Assembly (NCBI RefSeq): GCF_026262505.1
Contig: NC_067204.1
Coordinates: 24,955,300-25,019,299, forward strand
Direction of reading: 5' to 3'
Origin: Trichomonas vaginalis G3
Lineage: Eukaryota; Parabasalia; Trichomonadida; Trichomonadidae
Length of the DNA: 64,000 bases
In this document: positions 50,501 through 63,610 of the stretch, piece after piece
Layout: each line of letters starts with the position of its first letter
Numbering within the stretch: position 1 is the stretch's first letter
Made by a program: the position numbers and the translations under genes
The notes under the pieces: generated by a model
Seen by the model: the letters and a program-made list of their open reading frames with translations, nothing else
What the model was told of the DNA's origin: nothing
The model's database searches: none

Positions 50501-53500
50501 GAAAACAAAGAAGAAATTGAAGACAACAAAGAAGAAATTGAAGAAAACAAAGAAACAGTTGAAGAAAACAAAGAAGAAATTGAAGAAAACAAAGAAGAAA
50601 TTGAAGAAAACAAAGAAGAAATTGAAGACAACAAAGAAGAAATTGAAGACAACAAAGAAGAAATTGAAGACAACAAAGAAGAAATTGAAGACAACAAAGA
50701 AGAAATTGAAGAAAACAAAGAAGAAATTGAAGACAACAAAGAAGAAATTGAAGACAACAAAGAAGAAATTGAAGACAACAAAGAAGAAATTGAAGAAAAC
50801 AAAGAAGAAATTGAAGAAAACAAAGAAGAAATTGAAGAAAACAAAGAAGAAATTGAAGAAAACAAAGAAGAAATTGAAGAAAACAAAGAAGAAATTGAAG
50901 AAAACAAAGAAGAAATTGAAGAAAACAAAGAAGAAATTGAAGAAAACAAAGAAGAAATTGAAGAAAACAAAGAAGAAATTGAAGAAAACAAAGAAACAGT
51001 TGAAGAAAACAAAGAAGAAATTGAAGAAAACAAAGAAGAAATTGAAGACAACAAAGAAGAAATTGAAGAAAACAAAGAAGAAATTGAAGACAACAAAGAA
51101 GAAATTGAAGAAAACAAAGAAGAAATTGAAGAAAACAAAGAAGAAATTGAAGAAAACAAAGAAGAAATTGAAGAAAACAAAGAAGAAATTGAAGAAAACA
51201 AAGAAGAAATTGAAGAAAACAAAGAAGAAATTGAAGAAAACAAAGAAGAAATTGAAGAAAACAAAGAAGAAATTGAAGACAACAAAGAAGAAATTGAAGA
51301 AAACAAAGAAACAGTTGAAGAAAACAAAGAAGAAATTGAAGAAAACAAAGAAGAAATTGAAGAAAACAAAGAAGAAATTGAAGAAAACAAAGAAGAAATT
51401 GAAGAAAACAAAGAAGAAATTGAAGAAAACAAAGAAGAAATTGAAGACAAAAAGAAATTGAAGAAAACAAAGAAGAAAATCGAAGACAACAAAGAAGAAA
51501 TTGAAGAAAACAAAGAAACAGTTGAAGAAAACAAAGAAGAAATTGAAGAAAACAAAGAAGAAATTGAAGAAAACAAAGAAGAAATTGAAGAAAACAAAGA
51601 AGAAATTGAAGAAAACAAAGAAGAAATTGAAGACAACAAAGAAGAAATTGAAGAAAACAAAGAAACAGTTGAAGAAAACAAAGAAGAAATTGAAGAAAAC
51701 AAAGAAGAAATTGAAGAAACAAAGAAGAAATTGAAGAAAACAAGAGAGAAATTGAAGACAACAAAGAAATTGAAGACAACAAAGAAGAAATTGAAGAAAA
51801 CAAAGAAACAGTTGAAGAAAACAAAGAAGAAATTGAAGACAACAAAGAAGAAATTGAAGACAACAAAGAAGAAATTGAAGAAAACAAAGAAGAAATTGAA
51901 GACAACAAAGAAGAAATTGAAGAAAACAAAGAAGAAATTGAAGAAAACAAAGAAGAAATTGAAGACAACAAAGAAGAAATTGAAGAAAACAAAGAAGAAA
52001 TTGAAGAAACAAAGAAGAAATTGAAGACAACAAAGAAGAAATTGAAGAAAACAAAGAAGAAATTGAAGAAAACAAAGAAGAAATTGAAGACAACAAAGAA
52101 GAAATTGAAGAAAACAAAGAAGAAATTGAAGAAAACAAAGAAACAGTTGAAGAAAACAAAGAAACAGTTGAAGAAAACAAAGAAGAAATTGAAGAGAAGA
52201 CAACAAGAAGAAATTGAAGAAAACAAAGAAGAAATTGAAGACAACAAAGAAGAAATTGAAGAAAACAAAGAAGAAATTGAAGAAAACAAAGAAGAAATTG
52301 AAGAAAACAAAGAAGAAATTGAAGAAAACAAAGAAGAAATTGAAGAAAACAAAGAAGAAATTGAAGAAAACAAAGAAGAAATTGAAGAAAACAAAGAAGA
52401 AATTGAAGAAAACAAAGAAGAAATTGAAGAAAACAAAGAAGAAATTGAAGAAAACAAAGAAGAAATTGAAGAAAACAAAGAAGAAATTGAAGAAAACAAA
52501 GAAGAAATTGAAGAAAACAAAGAAGAAATTGAAGAAAACAAAGAAGAAATTGAAGAAAACAAAGAAGAAATTGAAGAAAACAAAGAAGAAATTGAAGAAA
52601 ACAAAGAAGAAATTGAAGAAAACAAAGAAGAAATTGAAGAAAACAAAGAAGAAATTGAAGAAAACAAAGAAGAAATTGAAGAAACAAAGAAGAAATTGAA
52701 GAAAACAAAGAAGAAATTGAAGAAAACAAAGAAGAAATTGAAGAAAACAAAGAAGAAATTGAAGAAAACAAAGAAGAAATTGAAGAAAACAAAGAAGAAA
52801 TTGAAGAAAACAAAGAAGAAATTGAAGAAAAACAAAGAAGAAATTGAAGAAACAAAGAAGAAATTGAAGAAAACAAAGAAGAAATTGAAGAAAACAAAGA
52901 AGAAATTGAAGAAAACAAAGAAGAAATTGAAGAAAACAAAGAAGAAATTGAAGAAAACAAAGAAGAAATTGAAGAAAACAAAGAAGAAATTGAAGAAAAC
53001 AAAGAAGAAATTGAAGAAAACAAAGAAGAAATTGAAGAAAACAAAGAAGAAATTGAAGAAACAAAGAAGAAATTGAAGAAAACAAAGAAGAAATTGAAGA
53101 AAACAAAGAAGAAATTGAAGAAAACAAAGAAGAAATTGAAGAAAACAAAGAAGAAATTGAAGAAAAAAGAAGAAATTGAAGAAAACAAAGAAGAAATTGA
53201 AGAAAACAAAGAAGAAATTGAAGAAAACAAAGAAGAAATTGAAGAAACAAAGAAGAAATTGAAGAAAACAAAGAAGAAATTGAAGAAAACAAAGAAGAAA
53301 TTGAAGAAAACAAAGAAGAAATTGAAGAAAACAAAGAAGAAATTGAAGAAAACAAAGAAGAAATTGAAGAAAACAAAGAAGAAATTGAAGAAACAAAGAA
53401 GAAATTGAAGAAAACAAAGAAGAAATTGAAGAAAAAAGAAGAAATTGAAGAAAACAAAGAAGAAATTGAAGAAAACAAAGAAGAAATTGAAGAAACAAAG

Positions 53501-54312
53501 AAGAAATTGAAGAAAACAAAGAAGAAATTGAAGAAAACAAAGAAGAAATTGAAGACAACAAAGAAGAAATTGAAGAAAACAAAGAAGAAATTGAAGACAA
53601 CAAAGAAGAAATTGAAGACAACAAAGAAGAAATTGAAGAAACAAAGAAGAAATTGAAGACAACAAAGAAGAAATTGAAGAAAACAAAGAAGAAATTGAAG
53701 AAAACAAGAGAAGATTGAAGAAAACAAAGAAGAAATTGAAGAAAACAAAGAAGAAATTGAAGAAACAAAGAAGAAATTGAAGAAAAAAGAAGAAATTGAA
53801 GACAACAAAGAAGAAATTGAAGAAAACAAAGAAGAAATTGAAGAAAACAAAGAAGAAATTGAAGAAACAAAGAAGAAATTGAAGACAACAAAGAAGAAAT
53901 TGAAGAAAACAAAGAAGAAATTGAAGACAACAAAGAAGAAATTGAAGAAAACAAAGAAGAAATTGAAGAAAACAAAGAAGAAATTGAAGAAAACAAAGAA
54001 GAAATTGAAGAAAACAAAGAAGAAATTGAAGAAAACAAAGAAGAAATTGAAGAAAACAAAGAAGAAATTGAAGAAAACAAAGATGAAACCTCAATTGTTC
54101 ACAAAGATGAGATCAAGGAAGAAAAAATTGTTGAAGAAACTCCAAACGCTGATGAAGAAAAAGCTGAATCTAAGGAAGAAAATGAAGAAAATCAAGAGAA
54201 AATCATAATAAACGAAGAAGTTGAAGCAAAAGAAGCAGAAACAACTGAACAAAATGAAGAAAATGCGGAAAACAATCAAGAAAAAGAAGAAGCTATTGAA
54301 GAAGAAAAATGA
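44583..54312 (+). CDS. Large helical-repeat protein with giant EENKEEI tail
   Basis: The first about 1430 residues are unique sequence made of alternating amphipathic helices, HEAT/ARM-like in character (QPSVRIAASNTLGSILMKLG; RYLSLRLLSIFLKKYGKQSL). I do not recognise the family. From about 48871 the sequence becomes a 21-bp tandem repeat coding EENKEEI with variants EDNKEEI and EENKETV, continuing to about 54083. A unique acidic end follows (DETSIVHKDEIKEEKIVEET to EEAIEEEK) with the stop at 54310-54312. The frame at the end differs by one from that at the start and the array is open in several frames, so small insertions or deletions lie in the array: real mutations or draft errors. If read through, the protein would be about 3200 residues with a long charged helix. 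A scaffold-like or transport-adaptor role is possible. Confidence 0.7.
48871..54083 (+). repeat. 5.2-kb array of a 21-bp coding repeat
   Basis: About 245 units of GAAGAAAACAAAGAAGAAAT plus T. Variant units carry GACAAC for GAAAAC (EDN) or ACAGTT for GAAATT (ETV) and recur in groups, showing block duplications. Units with one base missing or added occur at several points. The complementary strand is free of stops in long stretches only because of composition. Confidence 0.95.
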
Positions 54313-55240
54313 AATTATTATATTTTTATGTATATGTTTAATTTATATTTATTTTTGTTATTTAAAGTCGATTTATATTTTTATATGTATGATTTATATA
54401 TATATTTGTTCAAGCCCATAATGCGGAGAGAATCCGAAGTATTCAAACTTCAGACCTAATCGATTTCAATTCTTATTATATCTACCACTCAGTACTAAGC
54501 CAAGTAGTGCCATTATAATAGATTGGGATTCATTTTTGGATCATGTAATTTAATCAAAAATAATTTAAATTTCATCATTTCTTAACTCTTTTATTTGAAT
54601 TCTTCTAATATACAACGTCAAAAAATTATTAAAAAAATTATTAAGGGTGCACTTACGCCCCTATGACAGGGCCTTCAATTCAGATATTTAAGGTTAATTT
54701 TCAATGGCGCTTCACGCCAGTGGTCAAAAATTTGAATTAAAATCAGATGGGCGTAAGTACAGCCTTAAGGGTGCGCCCGGGAGGATCATGTAAACTTCAG
54801 AATTTAGAACCTTAATTTTTAAGCAATTACTTGGTAACTAAATAGGTAGTAAAACTCTAAAAATATCAAAAAGTACAACTTGGCTCCATAATAATCCTGT
54901 CATGGTGGCAGTTTGTATTCCCTAGTATTTTCCTCTTGAATCTCCTTTTCTGTCGAAATTAAATTCAAATCTCAGAAGTAGAAGTGAATAATCGACTTAT
55001 TGCTGCTATTATACGAATAAACAAATCCATTATATTATTTTTATTTACATAATATCTGTTTGAAGTTCATAATTCTATAAGTTTTTCTTCAAAACCATTA
55101 CAATCTTGATAGTTTTGATACTGTTTAATAGGTTTTTGGCACCTTATTTAGTAATTACAACGTATCGAGTCGATCTGAACTTAATTTTCGGAAATTTAAA
55201 ATATTTATCATAAGTAAAATCTGATTTGAAATTAGGTCAG
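54313..55240. other. Intergenic DNA with a small MITE
   Basis: AT-rich and containing the MITE at 54645-54764. GTGCGCCCGG lies just beyond it. No gene was recognised. The region ends at the left terminus of the second Maverick. Confidence 0.5.
54645..54764. mobile_element. 120-bp MITE flanked by TTAA
   Basis: Ends GGGTGCACTTACGCCC and the complement of GGCTGTACTTACGCCC. TTAA stands on each side (54641-54644 and 54765-54768), the target used by piggyBac- and Kolobok-type transposases. An inner hairpin GGCGCTTCACGCC lies at about 54704-54718. Confidence 0.6.
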
Positions 55241-55457
55241 GTAAGTGGGGCTTCCAGGCGCGTTGCGCCCTCTAGCCCATAAGAAATTTTGCCCAAGACC
55301 CAAGAGGAGGACCGAACCCCAGCCCTCTAGCCCGAAGATGTTTAGTATAAATGAAGTTTTATTCGGAGGGCTTCCAGGCGCGTTGCGCCCTCTAGCCCAT
55401 AAGAAATTTTGCCCAAGACCCAAGAGGAGGACCGAACCCCAGCCGACCAGCCGTTGA
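55241..55457 (+). repeat. Terminal region of Maverick 2 with doubled block
   Basis: GGGCTTCCAGGCGCGTTGCG then CCCTCTAGCCCATAAG occurs at about 55248 and again at about 55369, each followed by AAATTTTGCCCAAGACCCAA and GAGGAGGACC. The same doubling exists at the right end of the first copy. Confidence 0.85.
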
Positions 55458-55699
55458 CTTTTTTGTAGAGCACTCAAAATAGTATAACTTTGTCCGGACA
55501 AATAAGGGTCTATCGTCGCTACAGGAAAAGTTACAGGCGTTCCAAGGAAGTATACTTTGAGAAGCCTTTTCTCCCTTATAGAATGAGATAAAACGGTTAT
55601 TTTGCAAAACTGACAACACTTTGACCGAGTAGTTTTTTGTGCTGAACAAAAAGTGTCATATAAACATCTGTCAAAAACCGCTTTTTAACTTCACTTAAA

Positions 55700-58600
55700 A
55701 TGCCACGTAAGCTACGTAAGAATATACGTAAGAGGAAGGGAGCATTGAAACATCCAATAGTAAAACTGACACCACAACAACAGTTGCAACAACAAATGAT
55801 GAATGACCCCACTATGTTGCAACAAATGTCAAGCAACCCTATGCTTTTAAACCGAGTTCTTGGTGCACAGAGTGGAGGTTTAAGAGCGGCACTTTTAGCG
55901 AAAATGGCAGGCTATGGTGGAGCTGCAGACGGAACAGCTTATAACCCTCAAAGTCAAATGAATTTGAGTTCACTCAAAAATCAAATAACAGATGTCAAAA
56001 AGTCAAACATAGACATACAGAAACAAATAAGTGAAAACGAAAAGAAACTAGAATATGACAGACACACAAAGAAACTCAATGAGTTAAACGTAGAGAAAAA
56101 GAAGAAAGAAGAACAACTGAAAGAACTAAGTACAGAGGAATATGCGAAAAAAGTGTCAGAAAAAGCAGCAGAAGTAGCAAAAATGGAACAAGATGTTATA
56201 AATTTGAAAAACCATACTACTCAATATAAAGTACTGAAAGATGAAGAGATAAAACAAAAAGCCATGAAGACATATATGGATAGCGATGAGTATAAAAAAG
56301 AAGTTGAAGCAAATGTAAAGGCAGAAAAACTTTTACAGTTGCAAAACCAAACCGTACAGTATGAAAACTTAGCACAAGAAAGTAAAAATAACGACGCAGC
56401 CATGCAAAGGCAATGAAAAGCGCAGATATTATAAAAGCTAATAATGACTGGTTAGATGCCCAAGCCAACGCTAAAGCAGCCCAACTTATAGGGTCAATAA
56501 GGACAAAAATACAAGCGGATGAAGACAGTTCAAATGAAGCTTTAATGAATGCTGACTTTAAGAATGCCTTCGAAGCTCTTCATAGTAAGGTGAAACTAGT
56601 GAACGACTTCTCATCTGGAAAGAAACTGAAGTCTGAAGGTTTCGACAAAGAGTTAAGAGAAATAGCACAAAATATGACGAAAATAACAGATGCAGCAACG
56701 AGACAGGCAGTTCAAAGTGCCTATGACGCCGTTAGAGCAACTGTTGTGGAAAGTCGAGAAAAAGAGTTACAACAGACCAAAACAGACCTAGTAAATGCTT
56801 TCTTAAAAACGAAAAGTCAGGTAGGACATTATGCTGCAGATGGAACATATGTGCCAGCTGGTGGAACTTATATACCACCAAACCCTCCAAGAGAAGCACC
56901 TGCACCAGGACTACCTAAAACATTTACATCGTCACATGGACACAGACACAGGCATGCACCAAAACCAACACAACAACCAACAGTTCAAAATCCAGCACCA
57001 CAACAACAACCAACACAACAACAACCAAAACCAACAGTTCAAAACCCAGCACAGCAACCAACAGTTCAAAATCCAGCACAACAACAACAACCAACACAAC
57101 AACCAACAGTTCAAAATCCAGCACAACAACCACCTCCACAACCAGCACAACAACCACAAACAGAGCAAGGACATAAAAGAAGTAGAGAAAAAGGAAACCA
57201 AGAATTCTTAAAAATGCTTAAGGAAGATTATGGTTACCCAGATACTCTTGACTTTAGTGACAGATATAAAGAAGCTATTAGAAAGTTCAAGGAAGGAAAT
57301 TCTGACCCGAACCTATTTAGCTTTATGGTTCAGCATCAAATGGGATATAATCTCAAACCTGGAAAATACAAGCTCGCTAAGGGATATGATTTAATAGCAT
57401 ATCATCCAAATGACATGAATGAATTTACTCCGAGATATTTGGTGTCAGAGCTAAATGATAATTCAACTCTCTTCATGAAACGCGTAAAAAATAGAGACGG
57501 AACGAAAGAAGAAAGGTTTATGAGTCCGGATGACTTAGATAGGGAACTTGTTAAAAACGGTCTCGGAATATATGAAATGCCAGCAGATGAGGTACAAGAA
57601 ACTCAACAGGAAGAAGTTCAGATACAACCAGACATGGAAGAAATAGTTCAGCAACAACAGCTAGAAGAGCCTGAAGGAAACGAACAAGTCCCTCCTTTGG
57701 AAACTAACTTCACAGAACTAGATGAAGATTTGGAACAGCCGAAAAATCTTGACCCTCAACAAGTGTATGCGGGGAATATGGAATCTTTCCAAGAGTCTAA
57801 GAAAAATTCGGCTGACATAGTAGAAGAATATCGAAAAATGTTCGCCGACATACAAAAGACTCCAACATCAGATGAAAATATTCAGCATAGAATGGAAGAA
57901 CTGAAAGAAAGTGTACGCAAATACAACAATCCTTTTTACTTACGACCATATAACGTTCAATCTTTGGCTGAACTCGGTGAAAATAAAAGGTTAAATTTCA
58001 CCAAAACATATAGAAATGAAACATTGTTTAAAGTTCATTCAGAACCTAGCCAATATGGAAACAAACCTACTTTTGTTTCTGCAGACGATGGAACTACAAT
58101 GAGATGGGGTCATAAAGCTAATCCGGATAGGTGGTTCATAAACTTACAACCTCAATTCCAAGAAGTTGTAGACGCAATGGAAGTGAATGGTGAACCTGTA
58201 ATAAACAGAAATTCATCAAAAGTGACAGCTCTCAATTTTTTGACATTTGTAAATTCTAAATTGAATGAGAAAAATGAAATAATACTAAGCATAATACAAT
58301 ATTCTAGATTTAATTATAATTAGGAAAAAGTTAGTTTTGAGAGTACTTTTCATAGGCATATAGAATGAAATCTTCTGAAAAATAATATCACATAAACTCA
58401 TATTATTTTCTAATATATAACTATTTTATATAAAAATCAAATTCAATGATCTTAAAAGCGAAGGATAACCCTCAAAATTTACGAATATAATGAGTGGGAA
58501 TATAATGCTTATCTATCATAAAACCATATGAAATATCAATTTTTGCTTTACGCCTAATTTTTGACGACAATTAGCAAAAAATGTTAAATGTTAACACTCA

Positions 58601-61007
58601 GTCCATTTGAATATGAAAAATAAAATTGACTTTGATTAAATGTTTTTATTTATCATGCAATTCTTCTTGCGACCAAAGATTTGAATAAAATTTCAAAAAA
58701 TAAGATAGCTTAAAAAATAATATACGGTAGTGTTTACTAATAGATGAATAGTATATAAATTCTATTAAAATGGATTTGATCCAAAAAATATATAAAATTT
58801 GATCATAAATAAAATCGTTTTAAATTACTTCTTCATTTAAATTATAACAATTATTTTTGGTTTTTATATTTTTTTGGATCAAATCCATTTTAATAGAATT
58901 TATATACTATTCATCTATTAGTAAACACTACCGTATGTTATTTTTTAAGCTATCTTATTTTTTGAAATTTTAATCAAATCTTTGGTCGCAAGAAGAATTG
59001 CATGATAAATAAAAACATTTAATCAAAGTCAATTTTATTTTTCATATTCAAATGGACTGAGTGTTAACATTTAACATTTTTGCTAATTGTCGTCAAAAAT
59101 TAGGCGTAAAGCAAAAATTGATATTTCATATGGTTTTATGATAGATAAGCATTATATTCCCACTCATTATATTCGTAAATTTTGAGGGTTATCCTTCGCT
59201 TTTAAGATCATTGAATTTGATTTTTATATAAAATAGTTATTATTAGAAAATAATATGAGTTTATGTGATATTATTTTTCAGAAGATTTTGTGTTCTTCTT
59301 CAAAATTTTATTTTTTTATTAAAAAGAATCTTTACAAAATATACATTTACTTTAATTAATATTTAAAAACGTGCTCTATCAAAAGTTCCAAAAATTCAAT
59401 TTTTAGCTTTTTCTGAGGTGTCACTTTTGATGAATTTCTGTTTACAACATTTACTAATAGATGAATAGTATATAAATTCTATTAAAATGGATTTGATCCA
59501 AAAAATATATAGAATTTGATCATAAATAAAAATCGTTTTAAATTACTTCTTCATTTAAATTATAACAATTATTTTTGGTTTTATATTTTTTTGGATCAAA
59601 TCCATTTTAATAGAATTTATATACTATTCATCTATTAGTAAACACTACCGTATATTATTTTTTAAGCTATCTTATTTTTGAAATTTTAATCAAATCTTTG
59701 GTCGCAAGAAGAATTGCATGATAAATAAAAACATTTAATCAAAGTCAATTTTATTTTTCATATTCAAATGGACTGAGTGTTAACATTTAACATTTTTTGC
59801 TAATTGTCGTCAAAAATTAGGCGTAAAGCAAAAATTGATATTTCATATGGTTTTATGATAGATAAGCATTATATTCCCACTCATTATATTCGTAAATTTT
59901 GAGGGTTATCCTTCGCTTTTAAGATCATTGAATTTGATTTTATATATAAATAGTTAATATTAGAAAATAATATGAGTTTATGTGATATTATTTTTCAGAA
60001 GATTTTGTGTTCTTCTTCAAAATTTTATTTTTTTATTAAAAAGAATCTTTACAAAATATACATTTACTTTAATTAATATTTAAAAACGTGCTCTATCAAA
60101 AGTTCCAAAAATTCAATATTTTAGCTTTTCTGAGGTGTCACTTTTGATGAATTTCTGTTTACAACAAACCAGATATAACGGGTATTTTCAGCGCGGCTTT
60201 AATGCCATTGAAAGATATGAAAGATGCAGATATTTTGGACCAGTATGAAATGAACATGGCTGATGGAAATATAACACCTGACGTTCTAGAACATTTATCT
60301 CAAAGAACTACACAGAACCATAGAGATGGTATATTTGGTGAAGAGTTTAGAAAGAAAGTTAGGGAGAGAGAAGGAAGAGAACCTATTGTACATGACCTTG
60401 CAAACGAAAGTTTGCAAAATGTCATAAAAACTTACTTTGCAGACAATGAACTGAGAAGGGATGAATATTTAAGAAAACTCAAATGGACAGTACCAAATGA
60501 AATGTTAGTATTGAAAAACATGTTCCTGACAAAATAAAACCAACTACAGAAATAAATGACGCAAGACTGAAACGTTGGGTAAAAGCTTTCCCATTCACAA
60601 AAGATATTATTGGTTACATGGAAAGAAAACCAGAATGGCTACAAAAACATATATTTGGAAACGAGCTTATTCCATATGGACAAGCTCTGTTTGAAGAGCT
60701 TGAACCGGAAACTCAGGAAAGAGTCATGCAAACAATAAGCGAAGACTCAAATACAAACTATGACAAAATCTTTCTAGGATATAGGTTACCTGAGATGGGC
60801 GACCAGAGCCCAAAGGCAAAAAGGACATGGGAAATTTACAACATACTAGGTGAACATGAGGCAAAGATGCAACAACTTGAAGCAGAGGGCAAGTTACCAA
60901 AAGCGACACCAAAGAAGAAGAGAAGAGTAGAACAAAGTGAAAGTAGTGAAGAAGTTACTTCATCTAGTGAAAGTAGTGGCAATGAAGGAAAAAGAAGAGT
61001 TAGTTAA
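55700..61007 (+). pseudogene. Large coiled-coil Maverick gene, second copy, interrupted
   Basis: Starts MPRKLRKNIRKRKGALKHP at 55700 and matches the gene at 32200-35389 in order: basic leader, coiled coil, Pro/Gln linker (QPTVQNPAQQ units, arranged differently from the first copy), globular part and acidic region. It is interrupted by the insertion at 58197-60166. The far end is a basic/serine-rich tail (ATPKKKRRVEQSESSEEVTS). KKKRRVE resembles a nuclear localisation signal. The gene is broken. Confidence 0.7.
58197..60166. mobile_element. Palindromic insertion with 4-bp target duplication
   Basis: Ends TGTAATAAACAGAAATTCAT and the complement of TGTTGTAAACAGAAATTCAT, continuing CAAAAGTGACA on both sides. 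AACC is duplicated (58193-58196 and 60167-60170). The first part (58197-59449) is one long hairpin: the left arm 58330-58800 pairs with 58865-59290. From 59450 a second copy of the loop side and right arm follows up to 60166, so the element is a full unit plus a partial tandem repeat. It has no coding capacity. The TGT end and 4-bp duplication are shared with the palindrome-array family, though the sequences differ. Confidence 0.8.
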
Positions 61008-61095
61008 AAACTCAGTCAGGAAGAAAGTAAAGCTTGGTCGAGTGGGTTCTATTATGACATAAAATCCAACTATTCTATATTTTTACCCATATGAA

Positions 61096-62697
61096 ATGTA
61101 CGCCGCTCAGAATATAACGCCAACAGTTTTGGATGCCATGAACGGAAATGTTTCCGAATGGTATAACGAATGCGACAATGCCATTAGAAGGTCAGAAATA
61201 GTTCCTGGAACTTACGAATATACAACTGCTGTTTCTTATGGAAACGTAGGTGAGTTTGGAGAAGGTTCTTCAACAACAGTAGATATTGCTTGCGACAGGT
61301 TTCATATTATTTCTATTGACAACTCATTCTTATACGTGGAACAAGACATTGAAATAAAACCTTCTGCCAAGTTGTCTGACAAGAAAGGTTGCAATGGAAT
61401 TTTCTATGTCGGATACCAATATGCTCCAGAAGTTTTCATGGATATAAGATATTTCTAACTCTGACTTAGTTCAAACAGTAACATGGGCAAACTATGAATG
61501 GTTCGCTCTTGAGAAACTCAGTACAACCAACAAGCTAGAGAACAAACAGACCAGTATGCAACTATTGAGAAAATAAGAAGACTTGACCCTAACGTTCCAG
61601 GAGTTATTGTTAACCTTCTGGACAAACTGCAGCAGCAGTAACCAAAGTAAAACTGAAACTTAGAGTTCCTTTGTCATCTTTCCTCATCTTCAGGTTTTTA
61701 AGATACTTGCCAAACTGGGCAGGAAAAATTTCTATCGAACTTACTCCAAGAAAAATAACTTAGTCATTGCACCAACACAAGACCATTCAGCATTACTGTA
61801 GCTGGAACTGGTGGAGCCAAGTTCTGTGACTTTTGCAAAGACAAAGTTGACTTAGACTTTGGTTCTCAAACTCAACAACTGAAATAAACTATTATTTCAA
61901 TGCTGCTGGAAGTGCTTGGGACCCAGTTAAGTTCACATGCGAACAGTTTGAATGCAGAGAATAGAAAGCAGACTTGCCGTTTATATGTTGGACCCAGATA
62001 TTTCAAATGCTTTAGCTGCCAAATATATTGCAGTTCCACTTATGTTCCCTATACACCAAATATCTGTCAAAGACTTTGCAGGTGAAGTTGGAAACCAAAA
62101 TCCAGAAGCCGCAGGTGCAAGAACAGATATTGCTTTAACAACTGCAATGAAACATGCAGATACTATGTTTGTACTGTTCAGACGAAACTATAAATGACTA
62201 TTCTTGTTTCTACAACCCTGGTATTAAATATCATATAAACATAGATGGCAAATATTATCCAAGAGAAGAATATTCTACAGTTGAGGATATGAGGTCATAC
62301 AACTTGACATTAGATGCTATGAACTTTAACAACAACTTCACAACAACCATTAACCCTGAAATGCAAAGTTCTATTATGCCATATGTGAAAGTATGGACTC
62401 ATACAGGAGGTCAAAAAACTCAATATACAAATGGAGACCGTTCAAACTTTTGGCTTGGCATTCCATTTGCTGACTCAGAAGACTTTTATGGGTGGTATTT
62501 CAACTGTTGTACAGTTCAAATACAATATACTGGTGACAGAGACGGTCCAGATGAATTGAGAGCAAAGAAGTTTACAAAACCAATAGCACTTTTCACGGAA
62601 GATGCTCTTTGAAGATTCGTTCGATGAAACCTGCTGGGGCTCCTCAGATTGGCATAACGACAGCTTCATCGAGCAGATTTTGGCAGCAGGTCAGTAA
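61096..62697 (+). pseudogene. Major capsid protein, second copy (broken)
   Basis: Starts MYAAQNITPTVLDAMNG at 61096 after TTTTTACCCATATGAA and ends at the stop at 62695-62697. Stretches match the gene at 30521-32128 (GIFYVGYQYAPEVFMDI, KYIAVPLMFPIHQISVKDFA, MPYVKVWTHTGGQKTQYTNG). Position and length are as in the first copy. It is broken. Confidence 0.7.
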
Positions 62698-62699
62698 GT

Positions 62700-63010
62700 T
62701 GTTCTTGAACTGACTTCTCTCCGTCAAATATTGACAGTACGCCAGTTTTGACATAATATTGTATTATAAACTTTCCTTTAGTAATATCTGTAAGTTTTTG
62801 AAGTTATATTTTTGTCTGCTTCAAGAACTTTCACCATTTCAGTTATACCAACTTTCTTTGCTTTATGAAAATATTTAGGTTCAGCAAAGACTGCTATTCT
62901 ATAACATTTCCATTGTTTGTGTAAAGAACTATTCTGTCAATGTATTTGTATTGTTTGTGAGTATAAACTTTGTTCTGCTTCAATTCAATAAGATATCCGA
63001 ATACGTCCAT
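62700..63010 (-). pseudogene. MDVFGYL gene, second element (broken)
   Basis: Starts MDVFGYLIELKQNK at 63010 on the minus strand and corresponds to the gene at 29426 and 30208. It is convergent with the capsid gene and diverges from the MSFPKNR gene across 18 bp. No family was recognised. It is broken. Confidence 0.5.
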
Positions 63011-63028
63011 CTTTTTATTCTAAGTAAA
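63011..63028. promoter_or_regulatory. 18-bp bidirectional start region
   Basis: CTTTTTATTCTAAGTAAA between divergent start codons. It corresponds to 29408-29425 in the first element. Confidence 0.5.
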
Positions 63029-63606
63029 ATGTCATTTCCGAAAAATAGAAGCGTAAGTGTTTCAAAAGGTTTAATGGCGGTGGCAGATGTGAAGTTAAAT
63101 TCACCAACTCAAACAAACAGTCAAAGTGTTATTGTCAATGTCAAAGACAGAGATGTTGAAGTGGGGAACCATACGAAGACGAAGATGGTATAACAATTGT
63201 TCCTGTAAAAGAACCAACATATCCTGAAGTTAACAGAGACTTAAGTTCTGTTGCAGATATTCGAAACGACTACCAACAACTGAAAGACAAACTTCAAACT
63301 CAGGAGAAGATTTGTCAAGCTTTAAGTATAATGTTAAACTTGGTCGAACACAACCCTGTAAAAGTGAACTCATATGTCATTGCACCTCATGAAGTTTTGA
63401 AAGAAACTATTGAAACTTTTGACAGAGCAGACGATATAAACATCAAAGAAATAGAACCCGACATTGGTTGCTGTGGTGTTTCATATAATGTCATTGACAA
63501 GATATACGTTATGAAAGGAGGTGAAACGTTGAACTTAAAATATAGTTTCCCAGACGTTATAAAAATATTTGACGACCACAACATTTCATTAAAATTTATT
63601 TGCTAA
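63029..63606 (+). pseudogene. MSFPKNR gene, second element (broken)
   Basis: Starts MSFPKNRSVSVSKGLMAVAD and ends after KGGETLNLKYSFPDV. It matches the gene at 28843-29407, including the adjacent cysteines in IEPDIGCCGVSYNVID. A stretch near VLKETIETFDRADDINIKEI is predicted helical. The function is unknown; it sits between capsid-type genes. It is broken. Confidence 0.5.
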
Positions 63607-63610
63607 GTAA

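Noticed and set aside
48603-54080. Stop-free frames up to 1825 codons on the minus strand
   Set aside because: They are the complement of the EENKEEI repeat (phenylalanine/serine/leucine-rich) and arise only from repeat composition; the plus strand has a unique coding start and end on both sides.
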